64,000 nt of DNA from DYRB01 sp963845265 (GTDB taxonomy: Bacteria; Pseudomonadota; Gammaproteobacteria; Chromatiales; Chromatiaceae), in contig CAWJRN010000010.1 of NCBI GenBank assembly GCA_963845265.1, positions 186,001-250,000 of the forward strand, given 5' to 3'. The notes beneath the pieces were generated by a model. It was not told the origin of the DNA. It did no database searches and saw only the letters and a program-made list of their open reading frames with translations. Below, in pieces: positions 20,534-29,896 of the stretch; the stretch's first letter is position 1; each line of letters opens with the position of its first letter. Position numbers and translations under genes: made by a program.

Positions 20534-20571
20534 CCGACACCCCGGAACATGAAAGATACTGCGCGGGAGAC

Positions 20572-20767
20572 GGCGGAGAAAGGTCGATCAAGTGATTTGG
20601 AGATTCGATCCCGACTGCTAACGTGACCAGCCATCGCTGCTTCGTACCCCGGAATGGCTCATTTGAGACCGCACGGTAAACAGACCCGGGCGCCCTGCGC
20701 CTGAGGTGATTGCGGTGATGGCATCCGGCGTCTCCTGGTTCAACATCTGCACCTGGGGGGAAAGGTC
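20572..20767 (+). ncRNA. Candidate IS110 bridge RNA region
   Basis: IS110-family elements encode a structured bridge (seek) RNA in a non-coding end; here the long non-coding end is upstream of the transposase. The segment contains GACCCGGGCGCCCTGCGCC and other self-complementary blocks. Loop-target pairing was not tested; location is by analogy only. Confidence 0.4.
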
Positions 20768-21982
20768 ATGGATCTCGCGCCACTGTATCGCTGCGTTGCC
20801 GCGTTGGATGTCCATCAGGCCAAGCTCACGGTCTGCATCCTGCATGAAGAGGCGGATGGGGAACTGAGGGTCGAGCTGCGGGAGTTTGGCGGATTCAAGC
20901 GTGATCGACGCGAAATGGCGCGCTGGGTCGCCTCCTTCGCCCCGGAATCGGTGGTGATGGAGAGCACCGGGATCTATTGGAAGAGCCCCTACGAGGCACT
21001 GGAGCGGGTAGGACTGCGAACGCTGGTGGTCAACGCCCGGCATGTCAGCCAGGTGCCGGGGCGCAAGACCGATCTTGCCGATGCCCAGTGGCTGGCAATC
21101 CTTGCACGCAGTGGCTTATTGCGCGGGGGCTTCGTGCCGCCGGCCAACTTTCGCCATCTACGCCTGGTCTCGCGCCAGATGCAGAAACTGACCGGCATCC
21201 TTGCTAGCGAGAAGAACCGTGTCCACAAGGTGCTCACCGACGGAGGGATTCGGCTCGGTGTCGTCGTCAGCGACATTCATGGCAAATCGGGTCGGGCGAT
21301 GGTCAAGGCCTTGGTGGCGGGTGAGCCGGCTCAATCCCTGCTGAGCTATGCCGACCCGCGGCTCAAGGCCACCGAGGAGGAACTGCTCGATGCCCTCGAC
21401 AGCGACCTGAGTGAGGAGCACCGCCTCGTGCTGGCGCAACTGCTCGATCACATCGGCTACCTGGAACAGCACATTGCGGCGCTGCGCCAGGCACTGGTGG
21501 TTGGACTGGCGCCGCAACAGGGCCTCCTTCAGGCGCTGCAGACCATTCCCGGTCTGGACGAAACTGGCGCGGCCATGTTGGTGGTGGAGATCGGGGATGA
21601 CATGCAGGCGTTCGGCTCCCCCGAGAAGCTCGCGTCTTGGGCTGGGGTCTGTCCGGGCAATCATGAGTCGGCCGGCAAACGCAAAACCGGCAAGCAACGC
21701 AAGGGCAACCCCTATGTGCGACGCATCTTGTGCGAGGCCGCCCATGCCGCCAGCCGGACGCGTTGCGCCCTGGCTGAGAAATTCAAAGGGCTGCTCGTGC
21801 GCCGGGGGCGAAAGCGTGCGATCTTCGCCTTGGCCCACAAATTGTTGAAGACTGTCTTCGTCTTGATCGACCGCGGCGATTATTACCGGGATGCTGGCGT
21901 CGATTACGAGGCGATGAGCGTGGAGCGCAATGCGCCCCGCTGGATCAAGATGCTCAGGAAGTACCGGTACATCCCGGCCTGA
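20768..21982 (+). CDS. IS110-family transposase (DEDD recombinase)
   Basis: 404 residues, complete. The N-terminal RuvC-like DEDD domain has D in AALDVHQAK (about residue 14), E in VVMESTGIYW (about 62) and D residues in RKTDLADAQWLA (about 98-101). The C-terminal transposase_20 domain shows LQTIPGLDETGAAMLVVEIG and the serine-containing WAGVCPGNHESAGKRKTGK, where the catalytic Ser is expected. No frame damage, so it could be active. A GGGGAAAGG stretch precedes the ATG. Confidence 0.95.
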   Translation: MDLAPLYRCVAALDVHQAKLTVCILHEEADGELRVELREFGGFKRDRREMARWVASFAPESVVMESTGIYWKSPYEALERVGLRTLVVNARHVSQVPGRKTDLADAQWLAILARSGLLRGGFVPPANFRHLRLVSRQMQKLTGILASEKNRVHKVLTDGGIRLGVVVSDIHGKSGRAMVKALVAGEPAQSLLSYADPRLKATEEELLDALDSDLSEEHRLVLAQLLDHIGYLEQHIAALRQALVVGLAPQQGLLQALQTIPGLDETGAAMLVVEIGDDMQAFGSPEKLASWAGVCPGNHESAGKRKTGKQRKGNPYVRRILCEAAHAASRTRCALAEKFKGLLVRRGRKRAIFALAHKLLKTVFVLIDRGDYYRDAGVDYEAMSVERNAPRWIKMLRKYRYIPA

Positions 21983-22076
21983 GGCGTCGCGACAAACTCG
22001 TTACCGGCGGGTCGTTCAGGCCCAGGGCTGCGTTCGTCTCCCGCGCGGGTATCTTTCAGGGTAATCAGGAGGAAGG

Positions 22077-22498
22077 ATGATTCATCTTTCAGAGCGCCAA
22101 CGCATTCTGCAGTGGGTGGATGAAGCGTCTAACGCAGGTGCCCGTATTCGCAAGGCCTGTGACCTACTCGGTATCAGTCCACGTAGCCTGCAACGCCGGC
22201 GACAGTCCGGAGAGGTCCAGGAGAATGGCCGTACCAGGCGTCAATTTATACCCGCGAATAAACTGAGTGAGATTGAGCGTGAACAGTTGCTACAAATCAC
22301 CAATTCCGATCGGTTCTCCGATCTTCCGCCCACCCAGATCGTGCCGATGCTGGCTGAGCAAGGGCAATATATTGCTCCTGAATCAACGTTCTATCGTGTG
22401 TTGCGTGACGAGAATTTGCTCCAGCATCGTCAGGCGAGTCGCCCGGCTACCGTGATCAACCAACCGAAGCCTCTGGTGGCCGATGCCCCAAACCAACT
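22077..22498 (+). pseudogene. IS3-family OrfB, truncated before the DDE core
   Basis: Starts after AGGAGGAAGG with MIHLSERQRILQWVDEASNA, an HTH segment (KACDLLGISPRSLQRRRQSG), then LPPTQIVPMLAEQGQYIAPE and FYRVLRDENLLQHR. The family sequence ends at VADAPNQL, where W-x-W-D-I-T with the first catalytic Asp should follow; IS91 copy 1 begins there. Confidence 0.85.
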
Positions 22499-24170
22499 AG
22501 GGATAGGAAATCCAACCGCACGGCGGCTGGGGTCAGGTGGGAACTCAGCATCGAAGGAAGGTGCGCTGCAAGGGCACAGTAGGGCCGGCGGGGAGGAAGC
22601 GGGGAGGAAACCGCCGCTTGGGCGGGCGCTGTCGCGTGCCGTGGCGCTGCCTGGCCGAGGCACGGGCATAGCGGGCACAGAGGGTGGCGCGTCGCCTGCG
22701 CGACCAGGCGACGGGAGGCGGCTACCACTGTACCTGCTGGTCGAAGACGTACTCGGGTTGCGGTTGGGCCAGGGCGTCCCAGTCGGGTACGGCCTCGATG
22801 GGCGGGTCGTCCCAGGCGGGCGGCCCGCGGGCCGGGCTGATGGGTGGCGCCACGGCGGGCTCGCCGATGTGGTTGAGGATTCGCCGCACCGGGGCGGCCT
22901 CGGTGATGAAGGCGACGATGCGCATGTCGGCGCCGCAGTTCGGGCAGACCAGGGGTAGGGACTCGAACAGGCGCGCGAGCAGCATGGCCCACAGGTAGTG
23001 CGCCGGGGAGCGGCCGCTTGGCGGCACGGCAGCGGGTGGTGAAGCCACGGGCGGTCGCGGTGGGGGAGTCAGGTCCGCATCGCGTCCGTAGGAGGTGGCG
23101 GCCAGGCGTAGGAGTGCATTGGGTGCCAGCACACCGTGATAGCGATGGCGGTGCAGGCGCGGCGGGGGGATCAGGGCGGCGAGGTGGTCGATGAGCTCCA
23201 GCGGGGTGAGGGACAGCGCGGTGCGCCCGTCGCGCTGGGGCTTCGGCAGACGATAGACGATCCGCTCTTCGTTGACCTGTTCGATCCGCTCAAGGGCGAA
23301 GGGCGGGCGTGCGCAGTAGCGCAGCAGCCGTTCCAGTCCGGCCCGGTCGGGTCCGGCGATGCGCACCGAGGCGTCGAGCGAGAAACCGCTGCTGGCCCAG
23401 GCGAGCATGTCGCGGGCGTCATCGGGATCGAGCAGGCCGTGGCGGGAGAACCAGCGCAGCACGCGACGGCGCACCTGCTGTTCGATCGCGGCACCCACTT
23501 CTGGCGTCGGTGCCGAGGCCTGTCGGAACTGGACCCCGCCGGCTTGCAGTGGATCGAACACCCCGTCGAGGATGCAGCAGTGGTAGTGGAGGTGGCGATT
23601 GAGCGATGCACCGAAGCGGTGGACGAAGCTCACCGCCCCGAAGCGGGCCTGCGCCGAGGCCCCGGGACTGCTGCGACGCAGATGGGCCTCGACCACGCGC
23701 AGGAGGATGTGCAGCACGGCAGTGACCGCCTTTGGCTACCGCTCCAGGTACCAGCGCAGCCGCTTGGGCACCGACAGCACCCACTGGCGCACCGGCAGTG
23801 GTGGGAAGACGTGATCGACCAGGTGTGCGGCGGTCTCGGCCATACGCCGGGCGTTGCACGACGGGCAGACGGCGCGCCCCTTGCAGGAGAAGGCCACCAG
23901 GAAATCGTGGCCGCACTCCGGACAACGCGCACGACAAAAACCACAGGCCAGGATGCCGCATTCGAGATAGCGGCGGAATTCCCGCTCCGCGGCTGCCGGC
24001 ATACGCTGCCCGTCCCAGTCCCCTTCGCGCGCCAGCGCGAGGTAGGTCTCCAGGTGCTGCTGGACGAGGCGGTAGAGGACGGTCCGCTCGGGGCGGCGAC
24101 GGGCGTAGGCAGCGGGGCGGCATCCCTGTGGGTTGGCGGCCATGTCGGCAGCGCGGCGTGATCACACGGG
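22499..24170 (-). mobile_element. IS91-family element, copy 1 (near complete)
   Basis: The transposase-distal end begins AGGGATAGGAAATCCAACCG, identical to copy 2 at 24713. The proximal end lies between the transposase ATG (24143) and the neighbouring haem lipoprotein stop at 24171; a CGGGTTACCCG hairpin at 24164-24174 could be part of the IS91 origin end. No target duplication is expected for this rolling-circle family. Confidence 0.75.
22722..24143 (-). pseudogene. IS91-family transposase with an internal amber codon, copy 1
   Basis: 474 codons in one frame. N-terminal zinc-binding domain (CGILACGFCRARCPECGHDF, then CPSCNARRMAETAAHL), then Y2-type transposase domain (HRFGASLNRHLHYHCCILDG with the HxHxH metal motif, and YHGVLAPNALLR), and a C-terminal PLVCPNCGADMRIVAFI. 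A TAG at 23736-23738 splits it after KRLRWYLER. The same TAG exists in copy 2, so it predates duplication. Without readthrough no full transposase can be made. Confidence 0.85.
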
Positions 24171-24665
24171 TTACCCGTCTCCTCGGTCAGTGAGGTGGTC
24201 CAGGATGGCCGTGACGTCAGACGAGGTGGGGCTGACGACTGCCCGGCCGGAGGTCCGCATGTGGTTGCGCATACGTTCGACCACAGCTGGCCAATCGTCT
24301 GGGCGGTGCTGTCGCGGATCTGGGAGTCCGTGGCATTGTGTGCAGTAGCGCGCAAAGACCCGCGCCCCGTCCGATTGCGTGGCAGGCGTCTCTGGCTCTG
24401 GAGCCGACTGGGGTGTCCCGCGGCGCTGCATCATCCCATGTCGCATCCGGCCCCACCCGCCGCGAGGGGGACCGCCCTGCATTCCCCTCGCCCACCAGGG
24501 ACCGCGCATGCCGCCCATCATTGGCCCGCGGGCCATGACCAACTGCGCCGGCATCGGCGGCTGCGCCGAGCGCCTGTGGTCCGTCACTCCGGTAGGCGTG
24601 CATGCGGAAAGCAGGACCATGGTGGTCGCTGCGGCGAGACTCGAACAAGCCGCTTTCTTTGCCAC
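24171..24665 (-). CDS. Haem c-binding lipoprotein
   Basis: 164 residues. Lipobox LLSAC near residue 22 after a short hydrophobic core. Then a low-complexity Met/Gly/Arg-rich linker (MMGGMRGPWWARGMQGGPPR) and a single cytochrome c motif CTQCH near residue 113, with a possible distal Met ligand in RMRNHMRTSG. Likely a membrane-tethered periplasmic electron carrier. It lies exactly between two direct IS91 copies. Its last codons (LTDRGDG) may come from IS91 terminal sequence, so the native C-terminus could have been replaced. Confidence 0.75.
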   Translation of the reverse strand: MAKKAACSSLAAATTMVLLSACTPTGVTDHRRSAQPPMPAQLVMARGPMMGGMRGPWWARGMQGGPPRGGWGRMRHGMMQRRGTPQSAPEPETPATQSDGARVFARYCTQCHGLPDPRQHRPDDWPAVVERMRNHMRTSGRAVVSPTSSDVTAILDHLTDRGDG

Positions 24666-24712
24666 GACAAGTACCTGGGCGGGCGAAGGGATCCGGAAAA
24701 GGGATAAGGGAG

Positions 24713-26050
24713 AGGGATAGGAAATCCAACCGCACGGCGGCTGGGGTTAGGTGGGAACGTAGCATCGAAGGAAGGTGCGCTGCAAGGGCACAGTGGGGCC
24801 GGCGGGGAGGAAGCGGGGAGGAAACCGCCGCTTGGGCGGGCGCTGCTGTCGCGTGCCGTGGCGCTGCCTGGCCGAGGCACGGGCATAGCGGGCACAGAGG
24901 GTGGCGCGTCGCCTGCGCGACCAGGCGACGGGAGGCGGCTACCACTGTACCTGCTGGTCGAAGACGTACTCGGGTTGCGGTTGGGCCAGGGCGTCCCAGT
25001 CGGGTACGGCCTCGATGGGCGGGTCGTCCCAGGCGGGCGGCCCGCGGGCCGGGCTGATGGGTGGCGCCACGGCGGGCTCGCCGATGTGGTTGAGGATTCG
25101 CCGCACCGGGGCGGCCTCGGTGATGAAGGCGACGATGCGCATGTCGGCACCGCAGTTCGGGCAGACCAGGGGTAGGGACTCGAACAGGCGCGCGAGCAGC
25201 ATGGCCCACAGGTAGTGCGCCGGGGAGCGGCCGCTTGGCGGCACGGCAGCGGGTGGTGAAGCCACGGGCGGTCGCGGTGGGGGAGTCAGGTCCGCATCGC
25301 GTCCGTAGGAGGTGGCGGCCAGGCGCAGGAGTACATTGGGTGCCAGCACACCGTGATAGCGATGGCGGTGCAGGCGCGGCGGGGGGATCAGGGCGGCGAG
25401 GTGGTCGATGAGCTCCAGCGGGGTGAGGGACAGCGCGGTGCGCCCGTCGCGCTGGGGCTTCGGCAGACGATAGACGATCCGCTCTTCGTTGACCTGTTCG
25501 ATCCGCTCAAGGGCGAAGGGCGGGCGTGCGCAGTAGCGCAGCAGCCGTTCCAGTCCGGCCCGGTCGGGTCCGGCGATGCGCACCGAGGCGTCGAGCGAGA
25601 AACCGCTGCTGGCCCAGGCGAGCATGTCGCGGGCGTCATCGGGATCGAGCAGGCCGTGGCGGGAGAACCAGCGCAGCACGCGACGGCGCACCTGCTGTTC
25701 GATCGCGGCACCCACTTCTGGCGTCGGTGCCGAGGCCTGTCGGAACTGGACCCCGCCGGCTTGCAGTGGATCGAACACCCCGTCGAGGATGCAGCAGTGG
25801 CAGTGGAGGTGGCGATTGAGCGATGCACCGAAGCGGTGGACGAAGCTCACCGCCCCGAAGCGGGCCTGCGCCGAGGCCCCGGGACTGCTGCGACGCAGAT
25901 GGGCCTCGACCACGCGCAGGAGGATGTGCAGCACGGCAGTGACCGCCTTTGGCTACCGCTCCAGGTACCAGCGCAGCCGCTTGGGCACCGACATCACCCA
26001 CTGGCGCACCGGCAGTGGTGGGAAGACGTGATCGACCAGGTGTGCGGCGG
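24713..26050 (-). mobile_element. IS91-family element, copy 2 (5'-truncated)
   Basis: Nearly identical to copy 1 from AGGGATAGGAAATCC through the transposase C-terminal part. It ends abruptly at about 26050 within the coding region. The flank preceding the terminus carries GGGATA repeats (24701-24718). Confidence 0.85.
24939..26050 (-). pseudogene. IS91-family transposase copy 2, N-terminally truncated, same amber codon
   Basis: Carries the Y2 transposase domain and C-terminal zinc motif as in copy 1. TAG at 25953-25955 matches the stop in copy 1. The zinc-binding N-terminal domain is lost beyond 26050. Differences from copy 1 are few (for example HLHCHCCIL versus HLHYHCCIL), so the duplication is recent. 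Confidence 0.85.
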
Positions 26051-26653
26051 TGTTAGCGCTCACTTTGTCTCACCAGATTTTCTCAGATTAGACCGCGCCA
26101 ACTCGCTCGGACTGCGCCACCGCTTTCAGCGCTCCCCGAGAGGTTCGAAAAGTCGCGCTTGTCTTGGGTTAACCTTACGACCGCTTTCGGCCAGGTGCGG
26201 ACACTCACTCTCTGGAGCTGAGGGGCAGGTCCACGCTGGAGTCCGGACACCGCCAGCCTTGGGCCTGACTGGGTGAAATCGACCCGAAGCCTGCACCAAG
26301 GCGGCCGTCCACAGCGCACGCTTTCTGGTCGTCTTCGCTCATTGCCAATGAGAGAATCGAGCGGTCGCTTGTCCCCAAATGCGCCCCCGCCGAGGAGCTG
26401 CCGGGTTGTGGCGTCGAGAATCAGCTGACCGCCGCGCCGCGGATACTTGGAGCAAATAATCTCCTAAGCGCATGTGGGAGCCGGATGGGTTCAAGCTGGC
26501 CCCGACAAGCGTTGATAAAGGGAAGGCGGTGATTTGTGTTCCGATGAGGGCGACCCGCCCGAGGACGGGCCACCCCGATGGGCACGGGACCAGTCGAGCT
26601 CTGCCAGCCGGGCGGAACTACCGCGCCGCTTTGGTCTGCACTTGACCGTCAAG
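26051..26653. other. Decayed intergenic DNA
   Basis: No intact gene. A segment GACCGCTTTCGGCCAGG-TGCGGACACTCAC (26170-26209) looks like a dispersed proteobacterial repeat, and a GCCCGAGGACGGGC hairpin lies near 26557. It may hold remnants of older insertions. Confidence 0.4.
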
Positions 26654-27722
26654 TCAGGGCCGTAGCTCGATCTCGCCGGGCCGCCAAGTGTGGTCAAACC
26701 AAGGCTCGAGCGCGCCGTACATCCGCAGCACGACATTCCACCCACGGTCAGGAACGGTCTGGACCCAGTTGCTCTCCTTTCCGGCGGGTGCCGTCGGTCC
26801 AAAATAGACGTCGATCGACCCGTCCGCATTCTTCTGCAGTCCCTTCGTCTGGCTGCTCACGCTCGGGAAGCGCTGGTCGGTCTGGATCTGGGAGCGTGTC
26901 TGGTCGCTGTAGAGGATAAGCGACCAGAAGTCCTTGACCGGGACGTTGGGAGGCAGGTGGAGCCGGTAGCTCTTGCCGCCATCAAGCGGATCACCGTTCG
27001 CGTCGCGGGCAGTCCAGGCGTACTGGGACCCCTTGCCGATCATCTTCTCCTCCATCGCTGGTGTGACGAGGATCGCGAGGTAGTAATAAAAGGTTGCCGC
27101 GTCGAAATCCGCAACGCCGGGTGCCGCCTGGAACTTGTACCCGCCGGTGAAGCCCAGCTGCCAGTTGCTGTCGGCATAGTAGTAGGCCGCCCGGTCGCGG
27201 GTATGAAAGAGGATGCTGCGCGCCGTGGCATCGCCGACCGCTGCGGCCTCAGCCAGTATCTTCTTCATGCGCGCATCGGGTGCGAAGGGCTTCCCCTTCT
27301 GGATGCCGATCGACTGGAAGAAGCCGAGGGTGACCGGGTCGAGTGAGTCGGTCGGCTCCTGCTGCACCACCTCGTTCAACATCTCCCAGAAACGGTAGTC
27401 GGTTGGAAAGACCGTATTGAATGGCTTCCCCGACATGTCGACGAATGTCGGGGGGGCCACCGGCTTGCCGGCCTCGGACAGGGGATAGATCTTTGTGTGT
27501 TGCTTGACCAGCGCCACACCGGGCGCCGGATCGCCATGCACGAGGAAGCTGCGCCACGGGATCCACAGGCCGAAGGTCGGCGAGTGCACCACGTGGTAGC
27601 CCTGCGGTACCTGGCCGCTGTAGCCCGGCGGTAGGAACAGGTACTTCCCACCCTCGCCCTTGTCTGGTCCGGTAATGCCGACATCGATGACCCAGCGCTG
27701 CCACATGTCGTTGGCCGTGCCG
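26654..27722 (-). pseudogene. DUF1254/DUF1214 protein, 5'-truncated
   Basis: About 355 residues match the DUF1254-DUF1214 architecture: MWQRWVIDVGITGPDKGEGG, YLFLPPGYSGQVPQGYHVV, RAAYYYADSNW and a DUF1214 end with KSYRLHLPPNVPVKDFWSLI, then YGALEPWFDHTWRPGEIE. The first 100 or so residues (signal peptide and part of DUF1254) are missing; a transposase fragment on the same strand is joined at about 27723 in another frame. Family members are periplasmic and often lie in lipid or xenobiotic metabolism loci; their reaction is unknown. Confidence 0.85.
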
Positions 27723-28035
27723 ATAACCCTTTGACCGCGTTGGTGTAGATCGCAATCGCGGCGAGGTAGACCTGCAATGGCAACTTGTGGGCGGCAAACA
27801 GCGTTCCGGAGGTGACCGAAAAGGTGTGTCCGCAGGCACTGCAGCGCCACTGCCGACGGCTCGCCAGGAACCAATGCTGCTCCGCCACCCCGCAGGACGG
27901 GCACACGGGGTCCGCGTCGCGCCCCCAGCGAACCTCCCCAAAGAGCGCGAACGCCTCCTCGTCGGTCAGGGCGAACGCCTCCCGCAGCGACAGGGTGCGG
28001 GCGGCAGCGGACAACAGGAAGTGGGGTTGGTGCAT
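27723..28035 (-). pseudogene. IS1595-family transposase, N-terminal remnant
   Basis: About 104 residues from MHQPHFLLSAAARTLSLREA. Contains the zinc-ribbon CPSCGVAEQHWFLASRRQWRC with CSACGHTFSVTSGTLF, then LPLQVYLAAIAIYTNAVKG where the family sequence ends at the DUF1254 junction. An end-like sequence with GGCTCA and TGAGCC arms lies at 28083-28097. Confidence 0.8.
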
Positions 28036-28395
28036 CGGGGGCTCCCGCGCGTGGTCGACGCCCCCAGTATGCCGGCGGTGGGGGCTCAAACCATGAGCCT
28101 GCCGCCTAAGTTACTGGCCGAAAAGTCATGTGCAGTTGCTACATAATGGCGGATCGACCAACTCGGCGATGGTCGTTTGGCAGTCCTCCAATGTCAGCAG
28201 CAGTCGGGCCAGGAACAGTCGTGGTGAGCCGCAACGCTACACGGCTGAATCACCCTTCAGGCGGCTCCTTCGGTGGCTGAACTCCCAAATATCGGTGGTC
28301 TCGATCCGCGAAATCGGAGGGCTCAGCCGAGGAAATCAGGTGGTCCAAATCCTTGAGATCGACTCTTCCCAATCAGAGAAAATCCCATAGTTACT
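28036..28395. other. IS end and unassigned remnant
   Basis: 28050-28140 holds the IS1595 outer end. The rest has no intact frame; the minus strand reads CGSPRLFLARLLLTLEDCQ after a stop, possibly the tail of another transposase. No function assigned. Confidence 0.35.
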
Positions 28396-28722
28396 CTACG
28401 ACAGCGTTAGGACGATCCCCGAAACGATGCACAGTGCACCCACCCAAAATCGGGGTAGCAATCGCTCGTTGAACAGGACCAGCGCCGCAATCGGCACCAG
28501 CACATATGCCGCTGCGGCGAAGGGAATGAGCTGCGAGATCTGCAACGTTCGCAGGGCCAAGACGACCAGCACGACCGAGGTGACCTGCAGGGCGACCGCA
28601 GCCCCTAACACCGCGAGAAACGAGGCAAGCCGTGACAGCGACGTTGCGGATTTCATGCAAATCTGGGAGGCAGTGCTGCACGCCAGCGATGACAAGCAAA
28701 ACCCAAGTTCACTCCCGGTCAC
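28396..28722 (-). CDS. EmrE/ArnF-like small membrane transporter subunit
   Basis: 108 residues from a GTG that overlaps the upstream stop (GTGA). Four hydrophobic helices: residues about 4-22, 33-52 (FLAVLGAAVALQVTSVVLVV), 62-82 (LIPFAAAAYVLVPIAALVLF) and 88-106 (FWVGALCIVSGIVLTL). Half-size DMT/SMR-type protein. Coupled to a second half-size protein, as in ArnE/ArnF, which flips undecaprenyl-phosphate-linked sugar across the inner membrane. Last gene of the seven-gene glycan operon; the context supports a lipid-linked sugar flippase more than drug efflux. Confidence 0.78.
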   Translation of the reverse strand: MTGSELGFCLSSLACSTASQICMKSATSLSRLASFLAVLGAAVALQVTSVVLVVLALRTLQISQLIPFAAAAYVLVPIAALVLFNERLLPRFWVGALCIVSGIVLTLS

Positions 28723-29084
28723 TTGCTTGCGACTCCGCCTGCGGTAAGCCAGATCCCCCCAACGATACCGACCATGCCGAACAGATAGGATGCGCTCAAC
28801 GTATCGTCGAACAAAACGACGCTGGCAAGCGGAGTAAACAAGTAGATTAGCGCCGTCCACGGGTAGGCTGCAGCAAGGGGCAGGCTGCGCAACGTCAGCA
28901 ACCACAAGAGCAGTGCCAGCGCTGATATCGCGAGCCCGATCCACACGAACGGGCTCAGGACGATCGCCCGAAAGGTATCGGGGTATTCTACGACCTGCAT
29001 ACCGGCATACTTCAAGACCACCTGCGCGATAACCATGCAGGCAATCATACCGCCGAGAAAGAACGCCGCACCCTTCGCCTCCAT
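28719..29084 (-). CDS. EmrE/ArnE-like small membrane transporter subunit
   Basis: 121 residues from ATG 29084; this start overlaps the stop of the methyltransferase (TGATG). Four helices with the family-type segments GMIACMVIAQVVLKYAG, VWIGLAISALALLLWLLTL, SLPLAAAYPWTALIYLFTPL and SYLFGMVGIVGGIWLTAGG. AAYPWTALIYLFTP resembles the DMT signature. It likely forms a heterodimer with the next gene product. Confidence 0.8.
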   Translation of the reverse strand: MEAKGAAFFLGGMIACMVIAQVVLKYAGMQVVEYPDTFRAIVLSPFVWIGLAISALALLLWLLTLRSLPLAAAYPWTALIYLFTPLASVVLFDDTLSASYLFGMVGIVGGIWLTAGGVASK

Positions 29085-29827
29085 CAACGGCTCGCGGAAA
29101 TGATAATCTGCCCGCAGGCGATATCGCGCAGCATCGGAATACGCTCCACGACCGGCCCGGTCCATTTCAATACGTGGGCCATCCAATCCGGGCAGAAAAA
29201 CGGCACCAAATTGATCAGGCTACGCTTCGTTACGCGAAAGCCTGCCGCCTCAAGCCATCCCTGGATCTCTGACGGCCTAAAAGAACGCTCCTCGTGTTCG
29301 ACGTGGTAACCCGAGTACTTTTCGAGCAGCTTCAAAACCGGGTTGTTCCCATTGGGTTCCATTAGTACGATGGACCCTTGGAACCCGCTCAGGGCCTGAA
29401 TCGCCCGCGGCGGGTCCGGGAGATGGTGCAGAACGCCGCGCAACACGATGACGTCGACCCGCCAACTCTCCAACGATGGGGCTATGGCATAAATGTCGCC
29501 AACCTCGAAGCGAACACGGTCAGACAGGCTGAGGGCTTCTGCCCGTCGGCGTGCCGCATCGATCGCTACCCTCGCAGGATCAACGCCGATCACCTCCTTT
29601 GCGCCAAGGTTCACAAATTCAAGCGTATAGGTGCCGTCACCACAGCCGAGATCGAGCACCGATTTGTCGGAAAACTCGAAAGAGTCGGTGATCGACTCGC
29701 TGATCCGCGAGTTGGCGAGGCGCGACGACAATCGCTCTGTTGTGTAAGCATACGAGCCTGTGCGTCGCACGTCGTCATCGAACTGCCGAACATTCTGTTT
29801 GGTGGTTGGCTCGGTGGTCTCCATCAT
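29084..29827 (-). CDS. Class I SAM-dependent methyltransferase (glycan operon)
   Basis: 247 residues from ATG 29827, preceded by GGAG at good spacing; a start at 29896 that touches the previous stop is also possible. SAM motif I is VLDLGCGDGTYTLEF (about residue 55), then IGVDPARVAIDAARRRAE and RVRFEVGDIYAI, with the post-motif DVIVLRGVLHHLPDP. Resembles methyltransferases that act on sugars or polyprenyl-linked intermediates. Position between a glycosyltransferase fusion and flippase subunits suggests methylation of a glycan precursor. Confidence 0.85.
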   Translation of the reverse strand: MMETTEPTTKQNVRQFDDDVRRTGSYAYTTERLSSRLANSRISESITDSFEFSDKSVLDLGCGDGTYTLEFVNLGAKEVIGVDPARVAIDAARRRAEALSLSDRVRFEVGDIYAIAPSLESWRVDVIVLRGVLHHLPDPPRAIQALSGFQGSIVLMEPNGNNPVLKLLEKYSGYHVEHEERSFRPSEIQGWLEAAGFRVTKRSLINLVPFFCPDWMAHVLKWTGPVVERIPMLRDIACGQIIISASR

Positions 29828-29896
29828 CACATCTCCAAAACGGTGTATTGCAGGGCTCGATTGGCCCGAGAAATCGCAACCAGCATGCTGAGGCAT

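Larger units (their letters stand above)
20550..22058 (+). mobile_element. IS110-family element with inverted ends (complete)
   Basis: Left end TGAAAGATAC...GCGCGGGAGAC at 20550-20571 is matched in inverted orientation by 22036-22058, differing by one short gap. Between them are about 196 bases of non-coding leader, an intact DEDD transposase gene and a 54-base tail. Inserted between the IS1595 fragment and IS3 orfB. Imperfect inverted ends are a feature of the IS1111 subgroup. Confidence 0.8.
19193..22498 (+). mobile_element. IS3-family element, interrupted and 3'-truncated
   Basis: Starts near TGTCAGGATAACTGTCG at 19193 and carries orfA (19345) and orfB (22077), split by an IS1595 fragment and an intact IS110-family element. 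The right end is missing: orfB is cut at 22498 by IS91 copy 1. The left boundary is inferred from where the IS4 homology stops. Confidence 0.65.

Noticed and set aside
20530..20549. Target-site duplication around the IS110 element
   Set aside because: Flanks do not show a clear direct repeat, and IS110-family insertions often lack one.
23736..25955. TAG recoding as pyrrolysine
   Set aside because: No Pyl machinery is visible and the family normally has an ordinary residue there; a nonsense mutation is simpler.
26654..27904. Intact 416-residue DUF1254 protein
   Set aside because: The first 60 or so residues are a transposase fragment read out of frame and the true N-terminus is absent.
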